Source of the DNA: JACDQM01 sp044373315
GTDB lineage: Bacteria; Pseudomonadota; Gammaproteobacteria; Burkholderiales; Burkholderiaceae_C
Length of the DNA: 17,131 nucleotides
NCBI RefSeq assembly: GCF_044373315.1
Contig: NZ_JBILQK010000078.1
Coordinates: 1-17,131 of the forward strand
Direction of reading: 5' to 3'
Every line of letters starts with the position of its first letter. Within the stretch, counting starts at the first letter, position 1. Made by a program: the position numbers and the translations under genes. Positions 6,237 through 14,412 of the stretch are shown here, piece by piece. The notes under the pieces are model-generated. The model made no database searches and was not told the DNA's origin. It saw only the letters and a list, made by a program, of their open reading frames with translations.

Positions 6237-8420
6237 TCAGCGGACCGTCACGCGATCACTGACCACCTTGGGGGTGAGAAAAATCAACAGTTCGGTCTTG
6301 GTCGAGATCCGAGCCTTGTTCTTGAAGAGATTGCCCATGATCGGCACATCGCCCAGCAAGGGCACCTTGGAGATGTCTTCGCGCTCGTCCTGCGTGTAGA
6401 TGCCGCCGATTACGACGGTGCCGCCGTTCTCGACCAGCACCTGCGTCTTGACATGCTTGTTGTTGATGGCATAGCCCTGCGGCGTCAGCGTGCCGCGGCT
6501 GTCCTTGTTGACGTCGACGTCCAGAATCACATTGCCTTCCGGCGTGATCTGCGGCGTGACTTCAAGCTTCAGCACCGCCTTCTTGAACTGGATCGAGGTG
6601 GCGCCACTGGACGTCGCGACCTGATACGGCAATTCCTCGCCCTGTTCGATCAAGGCCTTGACCTGGTCGGCGGTAATCACGCGCGGGCTGGAGACGATCT
6701 TGCCCTTGCCATCGGCCTCCAGTGCGGAAAGCTCCAGATTCAGGAAGCGGTTGGCGCCAGCGCTGAACAGAGACAGCGCGAAGGATGCCGCATTGGCACC
6801 ACCGAAACTGTCCGACGACGTGTTGGCCGGCAGGTTGACGAAGTTGCTGTTGGAGAAGCTCTGCGCCGGGCCTTGATTGGTCTGCGCGCCGACCGCCGTC
6901 TGGTTGCCGCCAATCGTCACATAGCTGTTGCCGCCAACGTTGTAGCCCGGAATGCCGCCTTGCAGACCGCGCAGGTCCTGCGAACCGAGCTTGACGCCCA
7001 GGGCGCGGCCGAACTTGTCATCAGCCTCGACGATGCGCGCCTCGATCAGCACCTGGCGAACCGGGATGTCGATCTTCGCGATCATGGCCTGGATCTCTTC
7101 GAGCTTGGCCGGGATGTCGGTCACGAAGAGCTGGTTGGTACGGGTTTCAAAGATGACGCTGCCGCGGGTCGACAGAATGCGGGCGCTGCCCTGCCCGGCG
7201 CCGCCGCCACCGCTCTGGCCGCTGGATTGTCCGCTCAAGCCCTTGGCCACTTCCTCGGCCTTGGTGTAGTTCAGCTGGAAGGACTGTGTGCGCACAGGCT
7301 CCAGCTGGGCAATCTGGGCCTTGGCCTCCAGATCCATCTTCTCCTTGGCGGCGAGTTCGTCCTTGGGCGCAATCCACAGCACGTTGCCGTTCTTGCGAAG
7401 GCCCAGGCCCTTGGCCTGCATGATGATGTCCAGCGCCTGATCCCAGGGCACATCCTTCAGACGCAGCGTGACATTGCCGGTAACGGTGTCACTGGTCACG
7501 ACGTTGAAGTTGGTGAAGTCGGCGATGACCTGCAGCAGGGCGCGCACTTCGATGTTCTGGAAGTTCAGCGACAGCTTGTCGCCAGCAAATCCCGGGCCTT
7601 GCGTGAGCTTGTTCGGATCGACCTTCTGCGGGCGCACCTCCAGCACGAACTGGTTGTCGCTTTGATAGGCGCTGTGCTCCCAATTGCCCTTGGGCTCGAC
7701 GACCATGCGCACGCGGTCACCGTTCTGCGAGGTGGAGATGGTCTGCACCGGGGTTCCGAAATCCGTCACATCGAGGCGGCGACGCAGTTGCTCCGGTACG
7801 CTGGAGCGCAGGAACTCGACCACCAGGGCCTGGCCCTGCTGCTGGATGTCCACACCCACCTGATTGCTCGGCAGGTTGACGATCACCCGACCGGTGCCAT
7901 CCTGACCGCGACGGAAGTCAATGTCTTGCAGTGCCTGCGGCGTGCGGTTCAGGCTCTGCGCAAAGTGCAAGGGCTCGCTGGCAGCGGCTGCCGCTGCTGA
8001 AGGAGCAGGTGCGGACTCCAGCACCAGAACCAGGGCCTTGTCCTGCAGTTCGGCACGGTAGCCCGAAGGCGCACGCAGGTTCAGCACCAGGCGAGTCCGC
8101 TCGCCCGCCTGGGCCACATTGGCTGAGCGCAGATTGCCCTGGTTGATCTCCACCAGACTGCGACCCATGGCGTTGCTGATGCCGGGCAGATCAATGGCGA
8201 TGCGCGGTGGTGTCTGAACCGTGAAGCCACGCGGCACTTCGGTCAGCGACTCGCTGAGCTCGATGCGAACGACTTCAGCGCCCGCCTGCTGGACGCTGTT
8301 GATGGAGCGGATGCTGTTGTTCTGCGCCAGCGCGGAAGCGGAGCAAACAATTCCAAGGCCGAAGGCCCATGCCAAGGCGCGCCAGTGGCTCATCCGCGAA
8401 ATCTCCTGGGTATGTTTCAT
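6237..8420 (-). CDS. pilQ: Type IV pilus outer-membrane secretin PilQ
   Basis: A 727-residue secretin that forms the outer-membrane pore through which the type IV pilus extends and retracts. A signal peptide ends near residue 32 (SASALAQ). Two AMIN-type beta domains, thought to bind peptidoglycan in this family, lie at about 38-135 and 165-262. The STN/N0 region is near 280-352 and a secretin N-domain at about 376-455. The pore-forming secretin domain follows to the C-terminus, with the signature VPLLGDVPIMGNLF at 686-699. Residues 396-412 are a Gly/Ser/Gln-rich insert inside the N-domain. The ATG at 8420 overlaps the pilP stop (ATGA) and has AGGAG upstream; Met10 is a possible later start. 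Gene content, order and length are as expected for a complete pilMNOPQ cluster. Confidence 0.97.
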   Translation of the reverse strand: MKHTQEISRMSHWRALAWAFGLGIVCSASALAQNNSIRSINSVQQAGAEVVRIELSESLTEVPRGFTVQTPPRIAIDLPGISNAMGRSLVEINQGNLRSANVAQAGERTRLVLNLRAPSGYRAELQDKALVLVLESAPAPSAAAAAASEPLHFAQSLNRTPQALQDIDFRRGQDGTGRVIVNLPSNQVGVDIQQQGQALVVEFLRSSVPEQLRRRLDVTDFGTPVQTISTSQNGDRVRMVVEPKGNWEHSAYQSDNQFVLEVRPQKVDPNKLTQGPGFAGDKLSLNFQNIEVRALLQVIADFTNFNVVTSDTVTGNVTLRLKDVPWDQALDIIMQAKGLGLRKNGNVLWIAPKDELAAKEKMDLEAKAQIAQLEPVRTQSFQLNYTKAEEVAKGLSGQSSGQSGGGGAGQGSARILSTRGSVIFETRTNQLFVTDIPAKLEEIQAMIAKIDIPVRQVLIEARIVEADDKFGRALGVKLGSQDLRGLQGGIPGYNVGGNSYVTIGGNQTAVGAQTNQGPAQSFSNSNFVNLPANTSSDSFGGANAASFALSLFSAGANRFLNLELSALEADGKGKIVSSPRVITADQVKALIEQGEELPYQVATSSGATSIQFKKAVLKLEVTPQITPEGNVILDVDVNKDSRGTLTPQGYAINNKHVKTQVLVENGGTVVIGGIYTQDEREDISKVPLLGDVPIMGNLFKNKARISTKTELLIFLTPKVVSDRVTVR

Positions 8421-8968
8421 CGTCCCTTCTCCTGCAGCTGGAGGGTACTGGTGCGTTCAATCCATTCGCCCGCAGCGTCCTGGACGACTTCTCGCAAACT
8501 GATCTCGGTCTCGCTGATCTGGGTCACCCGGCCAAAGTTCTGGCCCAGGTAATCACCCGCCTTGACCTGATGCAGCAGGTTGTCCACCCGCAGCAGCGCA
8601 AAGCGCTTGCCTTGGCGGGTCAGGCTGCCGACCATCGACATGCTGTCGAGCGGAAAGGCCTCCAGCGGCTCGCGCCGGCGGCTCATTTCTGCGGTGAGCA
8701 GGGAGTTGGGCTGGGTGGCTTCCTGCTTGATCGCCACGCTCAGCTTCTGAGGGCTGAAGGGCTCGACGCCGGCACCTGCCTCGTAGGCCTGCGGCAGGAA
8801 TTTCTTGGGCGGAACCAGGGGCTGGGCCGTCGGCCTGGCCTGCTTGCGTTCCTGCTCCATCCATTGCTGAAGCTCGTCAAGATCGGCAGCGCAGCCGCTC
8901 AAGCCCAGAACCAGCAGCGCGAGCAGCAGGGGCGATGCCCTGCGCTTGAACAGAATCGGCGCGCGCAT
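8417..8968 (-). CDS. pilP: Type IV pilus assembly lipoprotein PilP
   Basis: An inner-membrane lipoprotein of 183 residues that links the PilN-PilO complex to PilQ. The N-terminus is a lipoprotein signal ending in LSGC, so Cys26 (from the ATG at 8968) is the lipidation site. A flexible linker rich in Glu, Gln and Pro follows to about residue 70. The C-terminal beta-sandwich HR domain includes SMSMVGSLTRQGKRFALLRV and VKAGDYLGQNFGRVTQI. The ATG overlaps the pilO stop by one base (TGATG). A GTG immediately before it (8971-8969) is an equally possible start, since GGAG lies seven bases before the GTG and ten before the ATG. The choice changes the protein by one residue. Confidence 0.95.
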   Translation of the reverse strand: MRAPILFKRRASPLLLALLVLGLSGCAADLDELQQWMEQERKQARPTAQPLVPPKKFLPQAYEAGAGVEPFSPQKLSVAIKQEATQPNSLLTAEMSRRREPLEAFPLDSMSMVGSLTRQGKRFALLRVDNLLHQVKAGDYLGQNFGRVTQISETEISLREVVQDAAGEWIERTSTLQLQEKGR

Positions 8969-9672
8969 CACTTCTTCGCTCCGGTCTTGTTGGCAGCCTT
9001 GGCGGCCGCCGCCTTTTGCTCGGCGACTTCGTTGGCGTCCAGATAGCGGTAGGTCCGAGCCGTAGCTTCCATGCTGAGTGCGCCGGTGGCTGCATCCTTG
9101 CCTGTGGGGGCAACCACAACGATGTTGTGCAGGGTCACGATACGCGACAGATTTGACACGTCTGCGGCGAACGAGCCGACATCGTGATACCGGCCCGTCA
9201 CCCGCAGCGCGATCGGCAACTCGGCGTAGTAGTCCTTGACCACCACCTGACCGGGGCGGAAGAGCTCGAACTGGAGTCCGCGCCCCAGACCGGCCTGGTT
9301 GATGTCGGACAGCAAGGCATCCATCTCAGCCTTGCCGGGCAGTTGCTTCTCGAGCTGGGTGACGTACTCCTCGACCTGGCTCTTCTGCTTGCGCAATTCG
9401 GGCAGGTTGACGGCCTGCGCCAGCTTGAGCCGATAGTCTTCCTTGAGCCTCGGCTCCTTCTCGCGCTCCGCGTCGAGCCCAGCTTGCACATCGGAAAGCA
9501 GCAACAACCAGCCAAGCACCATCACCAGTACCGCGACAGCGCTGAAAGCGGCCAGCTTGGGCAACAGGGGCCACTGGCCCGGCTCATTGGGGTTCAGCCC
9601 ACGGAACTGATCGGCTACACCCTCGAACCAGGCGTTCAGATCAAATTTGATCACTAGAGACTTGCTCGCCAT
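8968..9672 (-). CDS. pilO: Type IV pilus inner-membrane alignment protein PilO
   Basis: A 234-residue bitopic inner-membrane protein that pairs with PilN. It has a short cytoplasmic N-terminus, one transmembrane segment at about 40-60, a charged coiled coil at about 67-115 and a periplasmic ferredoxin-like domain (for example FELFRPGQVVVKDYYAELPI, and the GRYHDVGSFAADVSNLSRIV block). The tail is Ala/Lys-rich (AEQKAAAAKAANKTGAKK). I prefer the ATG at 9672, seven bases after the pilN stop, giving MASKSLVIKFDLNAWF. An in-frame upstream start at 9705 would overlap pilN by 26 bases and add a non-conserved basic leader. The Shine-Dalgarno is poor, which fits coupled translation with pilN. Confidence 0.95.
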   Translation of the reverse strand: MASKSLVIKFDLNAWFEGVADQFRGLNPNEPGQWPLLPKLAAFSAVAVLVMVLGWLLLLSDVQAGLDAEREKEPRLKEDYRLKLAQAVNLPELRKQKSQVEEYVTQLEKQLPGKAEMDALLSDINQAGLGRGLQFELFRPGQVVVKDYYAELPIALRVTGRYHDVGSFAADVSNLSRIVTLHNIVVVAPTGKDAATGALSMEATARTYRYLDANEVAEQKAAAAKAANKTGAKK

Positions 9673-9679
9673 GGCTGCT

Positions 9680-10282
9680 TCAGACCTTTCTGCCGGCCGG
9701 CGCACTGGCCGGGGCTTCGCGCTGCGGCGTCTTGATCGACACCTTGGCGGAAAACTCGAACAGCCGCTTCTGGTCGCGGCCGCTGGTCGTCAGATTGGCA
9801 AGCTTGATCTCGACCAGATCGGGGCGATCCAGCCATTCCGAGCTGCGCGAGGCATTGCGCAGGAACTCGGAGACACGCTCCTGCGTCTGCGCGATACCCG
9901 TCACGGTCACCACCTTGTCGGCTTGCCTGATGCTGGTCAGATAGACGCCTTCAGGCGTGTGGCGTGCCAGTTCGTTCAGGAGCAGGACCGGTGTGTTGCG
10001 GTCTGTCTGCAGATCCTCGACAGCACGCTGGCGAGACTTCAGGGCCTCGATCTCGGAGCGCAGATTGGCAATGTCCTTGATCTGCGCCTCCAGGCGCCCG
10101 ATCTCAAGGCCGAGGAAGTCATTGCGAGAGCGCTGCTCGGTGGTCAGGTGCTCAAGCGTCATGTACGCGGCACCCACCAAGCCGGCGCCGACCAGCGCAG
10201 ACATGGCGACACCGACGAAGAACGCCTGCTTGCGACGCTTGCGCTTCTCTTCCCGATGGGGCAGGAGGTTGATCAGAATCAC
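9680..10282 (-). CDS. pilN: Type IV pilus inner-membrane protein PilN
   Basis: A 200-residue bitopic protein whose cytoplasmic N-terminal peptide INLLPHRE (residues 3-11) is the conserved segment that docks into PilM. A transmembrane helix follows at about 20-42, then a coiled coil (about 45-95) and a periplasmic domain that pairs with PilO. The start codon is GTG at 10282-10280, forming a GTGA overlap with the pilM stop. GGAGG lies eight bases upstream, so initiation is well supported despite the non-ATG codon. The tail is Ala/Pro-rich. Length is normal. Confidence 0.96.
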   Translation of the reverse strand: MILINLLPHREEKRKRRKQAFFVGVAMSALVGAGLVGAAYMTLEHLTTEQRSRNDFLGLEIGRLEAQIKDIANLRSEIEALKSRQRAVEDLQTDRNTPVLLLNELARHTPEGVYLTSIRQADKVVTVTGIAQTQERVSEFLRNASRSSEWLDRPDLVEIKLANLTTSGRDQKRLFEFSAKVSIKTPQREAPASAPAGRKV

Positions 10283-11358
10283 TGGAAGAACCTCCGCATG
10301 GCCAGACCACAGGCGGTCAGATAGGCCGGCGCCTCACGCCTGAGCTTGGGCTCGCGAACCGCCGAGCCCAGAGTCATGTTCTCGAAGGGGTTGACCACCA
10401 TGCAGGCAAAACCCGTGAGTTCGGTGACGCGCTCCTTGAGCCCCGGCAAGGTCGCCGTCCCGCCAGCCAGCATCACATAGTGCACCTTGTGGTGCGGTGT
10501 GCTGGTGAAGAAATACTGCAAGGCGCGGCCGATTTCCTGCGAAAGACTGTCGACAAAGGGATTCAGCACCACCGTCTCGTAGTCCTCAGGCAGATCATTG
10601 GCCAGCTTCTTCTGCTCGGCCTCTTCGAAGCTGAAGCCGTACTGCCTAGAGATCAACTGCGTCAGCTGCGATCCACCAAACGCCTGATCTCGGTCATACA
10701 GCATCTCGTCGTCGCGCAGGACCTTCAGGCTGGTAGTGTCGGCACCAATTTCGAACAAAGCGACCAGCGCATCCTTGCCCTCATTGGGCAGATTGCCGAT
10801 CAAACGGCCCATCGCCAGGCGCGATGCATGCGATTCGATGTCCAGCACCACGGGATGCAGGCCAGCCGCCTCGGCCAAGCCTTGGCGGTCCTGAACGCGG
10901 TCCTTGCGGGATGCGGCAATCAGCACTTCCACATCCCCCACCGAAGTCGGGCTGGGTCCGATCACACAGAAGTCCAGGCTCACCTCGTCAAGCGAGAAAG
11001 GGATGTACTGATTCGCCTCGGCCTCGACCTGGATCTCGAGTTCTTCATCACGCAGCCCGGCGGGCAGCATGATGCGCTTGGTGATCACCGCAGATTGCGG
11101 CATGGCAACCACCGCATCCCGTGTGCGCGCGCCGCTGCGGGCTACACAGCGCCGGACGGCATCCGCAACTTCGTCGAACTTCTCGATCTGCCCGTCGTTG
11201 ATCCAGCCCTTTTCGAACGACTCCATTGCGAAGCGCTCGAGCACCATCTCGCCATTCTTGGATTGACTCAGCTCCACCAACTTGACACTGGATGAACTGA
11301 TATCCAGGCCAATCATGGGCGGATGCTTGCGACCCAGCAGTACGTCAAGTATTCCCAT
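10279..11358 (-). CDS. pilM: Type IV pilus assembly protein PilM (actin-like)
   Basis: A 359-residue cytoplasmic, actin/FtsA-like nucleotide-binding protein that binds the N-terminal peptide of PilN and connects the envelope complex to the cytoplasmic pilus motor. The phosphate-1 motif is GLDISSSSVKLVEL (17-30), the phosphate-2 motif is in FEIGADTTSLKVL (202-214), and the adenosine-side motif is AGGTATLPGL (298-307). The QYIPFSLDEVSLDF block is typical of PilM. The ATG at 11358 is preceded by a G-rich Shine-Dalgarno (GGGGGA). It is the first gene of the minus-strand cluster, reading away from mrcA, and a candidate promoter lies in the intergenic region. Confidence 0.97.
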   Translation of the reverse strand: MGILDVLLGRKHPPMIGLDISSSSVKLVELSQSKNGEMVLERFAMESFEKGWINDGQIEKFDEVADAVRRCVARSGARTRDAVVAMPQSAVITKRIMLPAGLRDEELEIQVEAEANQYIPFSLDEVSLDFCVIGPSPTSVGDVEVLIAASRKDRVQDRQGLAEAAGLHPVVLDIESHASRLAMGRLIGNLPNEGKDALVALFEIGADTTSLKVLRDDEMLYDRDQAFGGSQLTQLISRQYGFSFEEAEQKKLANDLPEDYETVVLNPFVDSLSQEIGRALQYFFTSTPHHKVHYVMLAGGTATLPGLKERVTELTGFACMVVNPFENMTLGSAVREPKLRREAPAYLTACGLAMRRFFQ

Positions 11359-11414
11359 GACGCGAATCCCCCAACGCGCGTTTCAAGGCGCCGGACTATT
11401 AATAAGTTACTTGA

Positions 11415-11443
11415 ATGCTAGCAGCAAAGCCTTTGACAGCCAA
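11415..11443 (-). promoter_or_regulatory. Candidate sigma-70 promoter of the pilMNOPQ cluster
   Basis: Reading leftwards, TTGGCT (11443-11438; 4/6 to -35), a 17-bp spacer and TAGCAT (11420-11415; 4/6 to -10) lie about 57 bases ahead of pilM. Three alternating CAAAG/CTTTG half-sites overlap the -35 and the upstream part of the spacer, which suggests a regulator site. The surrounding sequence is AT-richer than the coding DNA. The hexamers are only moderate matches, so the exact location is uncertain. Confidence 0.4.
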
Positions 11444-11446
11444 AGG
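11430..11446. promoter_or_regulatory. Inverted repeat overlapping the pilM -35 (possible operator)
   Basis: CCTTTG at 11430-11435 and CAAAGG at 11441-11446 form a perfect 6-bp inverted repeat with a five-base gap. An extra CAAAG at 11425-11429 faces the CTTTG at 11431-11435. I cannot name a regulator from this. Confidence 0.3.
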
Positions 11447-11545
11447 AAAACCGGTCACAGCAGGTAACACCACGTTGCGAAACATACACGCATACCAGGC
11501 CCGCAAAGCGCTGAAAAACGGGGGCAATCCAGCCTTGAGCCCAAC

Positions 11546-11565
11546 TCAGGCGACAGTCAGGCGAC
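11546..11565 (+). repeat. Direct repeat in the mrcA promoter (possible regulator site)
   Basis: TCAGGCGAC occurs at 11546-11554 and again at 11557-11565. The start-to-start distance is 11 bases, close to one helical turn. The first copy covers the position where a -35 hexamer would be and the second lies in the spacer before TATAAT. A protein binding both copies on one DNA face could activate or block the promoter. Confidence 0.35.
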
Positions 11566-11575
11566 TTCCTATAAT
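11547..11575 (+). promoter_or_regulatory. Candidate sigma-70 promoter of mrcA
   Basis: A perfect -10 hexamer TATAAT is at 11570-11575, 23 bases before the mrcA ATG. Seventeen bases upstream the -35 position reads CAGGCG (11547-11552), only 2/6 to consensus, and no extended -10 TG is present. The predicted leader is about 16 bases and holds GGAGG only three bases from the ATG, a short spacing. A strong -10 with a poor -35 fits a promoter that needs an activator. Confidence 0.5.
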
Positions 11576-11598
11576 CCGCTCACCCCAATCGGAGGCCC

Positions 11599-14010
11599 AT
11601 GAGCGACGCCAAGAAGAAGTCCCCACAGGGATCTGAGAAACCCGATGCCAAGCCTGCCCACAGTCGGTCCGCAGCCAGCCATCTGCAACGCGCATTGGCG
11701 TGGCTACTGGGACTGTGCGCCGCCGGCGCGCTGAGCGTAGCGCTGTTGGTCGGCTTGGCGCTGGCCATGGCCTACCCGAATCTGCCGGACATCAGCGGCC
11801 TGACCGACTACCGACCCAAACTGCCGATGCGCATCCTCTCCAGCGAGGGGGTTCTGCTGGGCGAGTTCGGCGAGGAGCGCCGCAACTATCTGACCATCGA
11901 CAAGATTCCACCGGTCATGCAGGACGCAGTGCTTGCCATCGAGGATGCGCGCTTCTATCAGCATGGCGGCGTTGACTACCTGGGTGTGATTCGCGCCGGC
12001 CTGGCGAATGTGGCGGAATCGCGCAGCCAGGGGGCCTCGACCATCACCATGCAGGTCGCACGCAACTTCTACCTGTCCACCGAGAAGACGCTGACGCGGA
12101 AGATCTACGAGATCCTGCTGGCCCTGAAGATCGAGAACGCGCTGCCCAAGCGCAAGATCCTCGAGATCTACATGAACCAGATCTTTCTGGGGCACCGCGC
12201 CTACGGCTTCGCCGCGGCCAGCGAAATCTATTTCGGCAAACCGCTCAAGGACATCTCCATCGCTGAGGCTGCCATGTTGGCCGGCCTGCCAAAGGCGCCC
12301 TCTGCCTACAACCCGATCAACAACCCGCGCCGGGCGAATCTGCGTCAGCAGTACATCATCGACCGCATGCTCGACAACGGCTACATCACCGAAGAACAGC
12401 ACGAGGTGGCCAAGGCCGAGGTGCTGCGCTATCGGCGAGTCAGCGAGAACTCGTCCCATGCCGAGTTTCTGGCCGAAGCGGCGAGGCAACTGATCTTCAC
12501 GCAGTATGGTGACGAAGCCTACACGCGGGGACTGCATGTCTATCTGACCGTGCGCGCCGATGAGCAGAACGTGGCCTACCGCGCTTTGCGCCGCGGCCTG
12601 ATGGACTACGAGCAGCGCCAGTTCTACCGCGGGCCGGAAGCCTATGTCGACCTGCCCAAGGACCCCAAGGCCCTGGATGCCCGCATCGCCGAAGCACTGG
12701 CCGACCACCCTGCCAACGACGAACTCCTGGCCGCCGTGGTGTTGGAAGCTGATGCCAAGAAAGTCGTCGTCGCCCTGCAGAGCGGCGAGACCGCAAGCAT
12801 TGTGGGCGACGGCCTGAAACCGGTCGCGTCCGGGCTGGCAGAGCGCGGCAACCCAAAGATCCAGATCCGCCGCGGTGCCGTCGTGCGGGTACTGAAGACC
12901 ACCCGAACGGTCCGCGAAGCCGGCAAGGAAGTCAGCAAGGATGCCTGGACACTGACCCAGCTGCCCGAGGTCGAAGGCGCTTTTGTTGCGATCGACCCCC
13001 GCAACGGTGAACTGCGCGCCATGGTCGGCGGATTCGATTTCGCAAAGAACAAGTTCAACCACGTCACTCAGGCGTGGCGCCAGCCAGGTTCGAGCTTCAA
13101 GCCCTTCATCTACTCGGCCGCACTGGAGCGCGGCTTCTCACCGACGACGGTGGTCAACGATGCGCCCTTGTTCTTCAGCGCCGCGACCACGGGCAGTCAG
13201 CCTTGGGAGCCAAAGAACTACGACGGCACTTTCGAAGGCCCCATGCCGCTGCGCACCGCCCTGGCCAAGTCGAAGAACATGGTCTCGATCCGGGTGCTGC
13301 AAGCGGTCGGCACCGACTTCGCCCAGGGCTGGATTTCACGCTTCGGATTCGAAGCGGAGAAGCACCCGCCCTACCTGACGATGGCACTGGGTGCAGGTTC
13401 GGTCACCCCGATGCAGATGGCGCAGGCCTACTCGGTGTTTGCCAATGGCGGCTACCAGGTCATGCCACGCCTCATCTCGCGAGTCACCGACAACCAGGGC
13501 CGCGTGCTCTACCAGGCCGCGCCGGTGCAGATCGACGAAAGCCAGCGTGTCATCGAGGCTCGCAACGCCTTCCTGATGAACAGCCTGCTGCAGGAAGTCA
13601 CGCGCAGCGGCACCGCCGCCAAGGCGCAGGCGCAGCTCAAGCGCCCGGATCTGTATGGCAAGACCGGCACCACGAACGACTCGATGGACGCCTGGTTCGC
13701 GGGCTATCAGCGCGAGATGGTGGCGGTGGTGTGGATCGGCTACGACCAGCCGCGCAAGCTGGGCAGCCGCGAAACCGGCGGCGGTCTATCGCTGCCCGTG
13801 TGGATCGAGTTCATGCGTCACGCGCTGCGCAACACCGCGGTGAGCGAGTACGAGCCCCCCGAAGGCATCGTGCGCCGAGGCAACGACTGGTACTACGACG
13901 AATACACCGGCAACGATGGCGTTCGCAAACTGAACGACGATGCAGCGTCGGTGCCCCAGAACGCGAGCGAGGACGAGAAGAAGGGCATCCTCGACCTCTT
14001 CAAGCGCTGA
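11599..14010 (+). CDS. mrcA: Penicillin-binding protein 1A (bifunctional glycosyltransferase/transpeptidase)
   Basis: An 803-residue class A penicillin-binding protein (also called ponA) that polymerises lipid II and cross-links peptidoglycan in the periplasm. A basic cytoplasmic tail (1-30) precedes a transmembrane anchor at about 33-58. The GT51 glycosyltransferase domain spans roughly 78-250. It has catalytic Glu115 in AIEDARFYQHGG, GASTITMQ (145-152) and Glu171 in KIYEILLALKIE. A linker and OB-like region separates it from the transpeptidase domain. That domain has the active-site Ser498-x-x-Lys501 (PGSSFKPF), Ser558-Lys559-Asn560 and Lys688-Thr689-Gly690 (KTGTTND). All catalytic motifs are intact. 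The start ATG has GGAGG three bases upstream. Placement divergent from pilM is the usual arrangement in beta- and gammaproteobacteria. Confidence 0.98.
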   Translation: MSDAKKKSPQGSEKPDAKPAHSRSAASHLQRALAWLLGLCAAGALSVALLVGLALAMAYPNLPDISGLTDYRPKLPMRILSSEGVLLGEFGEERRNYLTIDKIPPVMQDAVLAIEDARFYQHGGVDYLGVIRAGLANVAESRSQGASTITMQVARNFYLSTEKTLTRKIYEILLALKIENALPKRKILEIYMNQIFLGHRAYGFAAASEIYFGKPLKDISIAEAAMLAGLPKAPSAYNPINNPRRANLRQQYIIDRMLDNGYITEEQHEVAKAEVLRYRRVSENSSHAEFLAEAARQLIFTQYGDEAYTRGLHVYLTVRADEQNVAYRALRRGLMDYEQRQFYRGPEAYVDLPKDPKALDARIAEALADHPANDELLAAVVLEADAKKVVVALQSGETASIVGDGLKPVASGLAERGNPKIQIRRGAVVRVLKTTRTVREAGKEVSKDAWTLTQLPEVEGAFVAIDPRNGELRAMVGGFDFAKNKFNHVTQAWRQPGSSFKPFIYSAALERGFSPTTVVNDAPLFFSAATTGSQPWEPKNYDGTFEGPMPLRTALAKSKNMVSIRVLQAVGTDFAQGWISRFGFEAEKHPPYLTMALGAGSVTPMQMAQAYSVFANGGYQVMPRLISRVTDNQGRVLYQAAPVQIDESQRVIEARNAFLMNSLLQEVTRSGTAAKAQAQLKRPDLYGKTGTTNDSMDAWFAGYQREMVAVVWIGYDQPRKLGSRETGGGLSLPVWIEFMRHALRNTAVSEYEPPEGIVRRGNDWYYDEYTGNDGVRKLNDDAASVPQNASEDEKKGILDLFKR

Positions 14011-14017
14011 AGCCCAA

Positions 14018-14033
14018 CGGCGCTTGAGCGCCG
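14018..14033. terminator. Candidate terminator hairpin between convergent mrcA and cyaY
   Basis: CGGCGC and GCGCCG form a perfect 6-bp stem with a TTGA loop, seven bases after the mrcA stop and 25 bases beyond the cyaY stop. The plus-strand flank is pyrimidine-rich (CTGCTCTCGCTCTCC) but has no real T run. It may slow transcription in both directions rather than act as a strong intrinsic terminator. Confidence 0.4.
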
Positions 14034-14058
14034 CTGCTCTCGCTCTCCGCCCGGCCGA

Positions 14059-14412
14059 TCAGGAAGCCGCGAAACGCAAGGGCTTTCCGGCCTGCTCACT
14101 GGCCAGCTTGGACAGCAGAGCGAAGAACTCCCGCCCTTCCCGCTCCAGCCACTGGCCTTCGACAAAGCGGAAATGGAAGCCGCCTGCGCGGGCGGCCATC
14201 CACAACTCCTGCAAGGGCGGCTGGGCGTTGAGCACGATCTTGCTGCCGTTCGGCAAGGCCAACTCCAGCAAGCCGCCAGTTCGATGCGTATCGATGTCGA
14301 TCACGTCGGCATCCAGCCAGGCATCCACCTGCGCCTCGACATGCGCCAGCGTCGCATGGACGCGCGCCAGATAGTCGGCATCATTGAGGGGCGTTGCGGC
14401 AGGAGCGGTCAT
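14059..14412 (-). CDS. cyaY: Iron donor / frataxin-like protein CyaY
   Basis: A 117-residue bacterial frataxin that binds iron weakly and modulates Fe-S cluster assembly on IscS/IscU. An N-terminal helix carries acidic residues (DADYLARVH to DAWLDADVIDID). The beta-sheet core reads GGLLELALPNGSKIVLNAQ (47-65) followed by PLQELWMAARAGGFHF (66-81), which is the diagnostic frataxin block with the conserved Trp71. I chose the ATG at 14412, which matches the usual N-terminus. Longer in-frame upstream sequence would run into the lptM coding region and has no homology-like content. The gene is convergent with mrcA and head-to-head with lptM; the start codons of the two sit in the same CATG. Confidence 0.95.
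   Translation of the reverse strand: MTAPAATPLNDADYLARVHATLAHVEAQVDAWLDADVIDIDTHRTGGLLELALPNGSKIVLNAQPPLQELWMAARAGGFHFRFVEGQWLEREGREFFALLSKLASEQAGKPLRFAAS

Noticed and set aside
6453..8000. A 515-codon open frame on the plus strand opposite pilQ
   Set aside because: It is the complement of pilQ codons, has a composition typical of antisense frames (Leu/Arg/His/Asp runs), and shows no start signal or domain.
11535..11540. TTGAGC as the -35 of the mrcA promoter
   Set aside because: It lies 29 bases from TATAAT, too far for a sigma-70 spacer.
11704..13062. A 452-codon open frame on the minus strand inside mrcA
   Set aside because: It is antisense to intact PBP1a motifs and has no recognisable domain, so it is a coding shadow.
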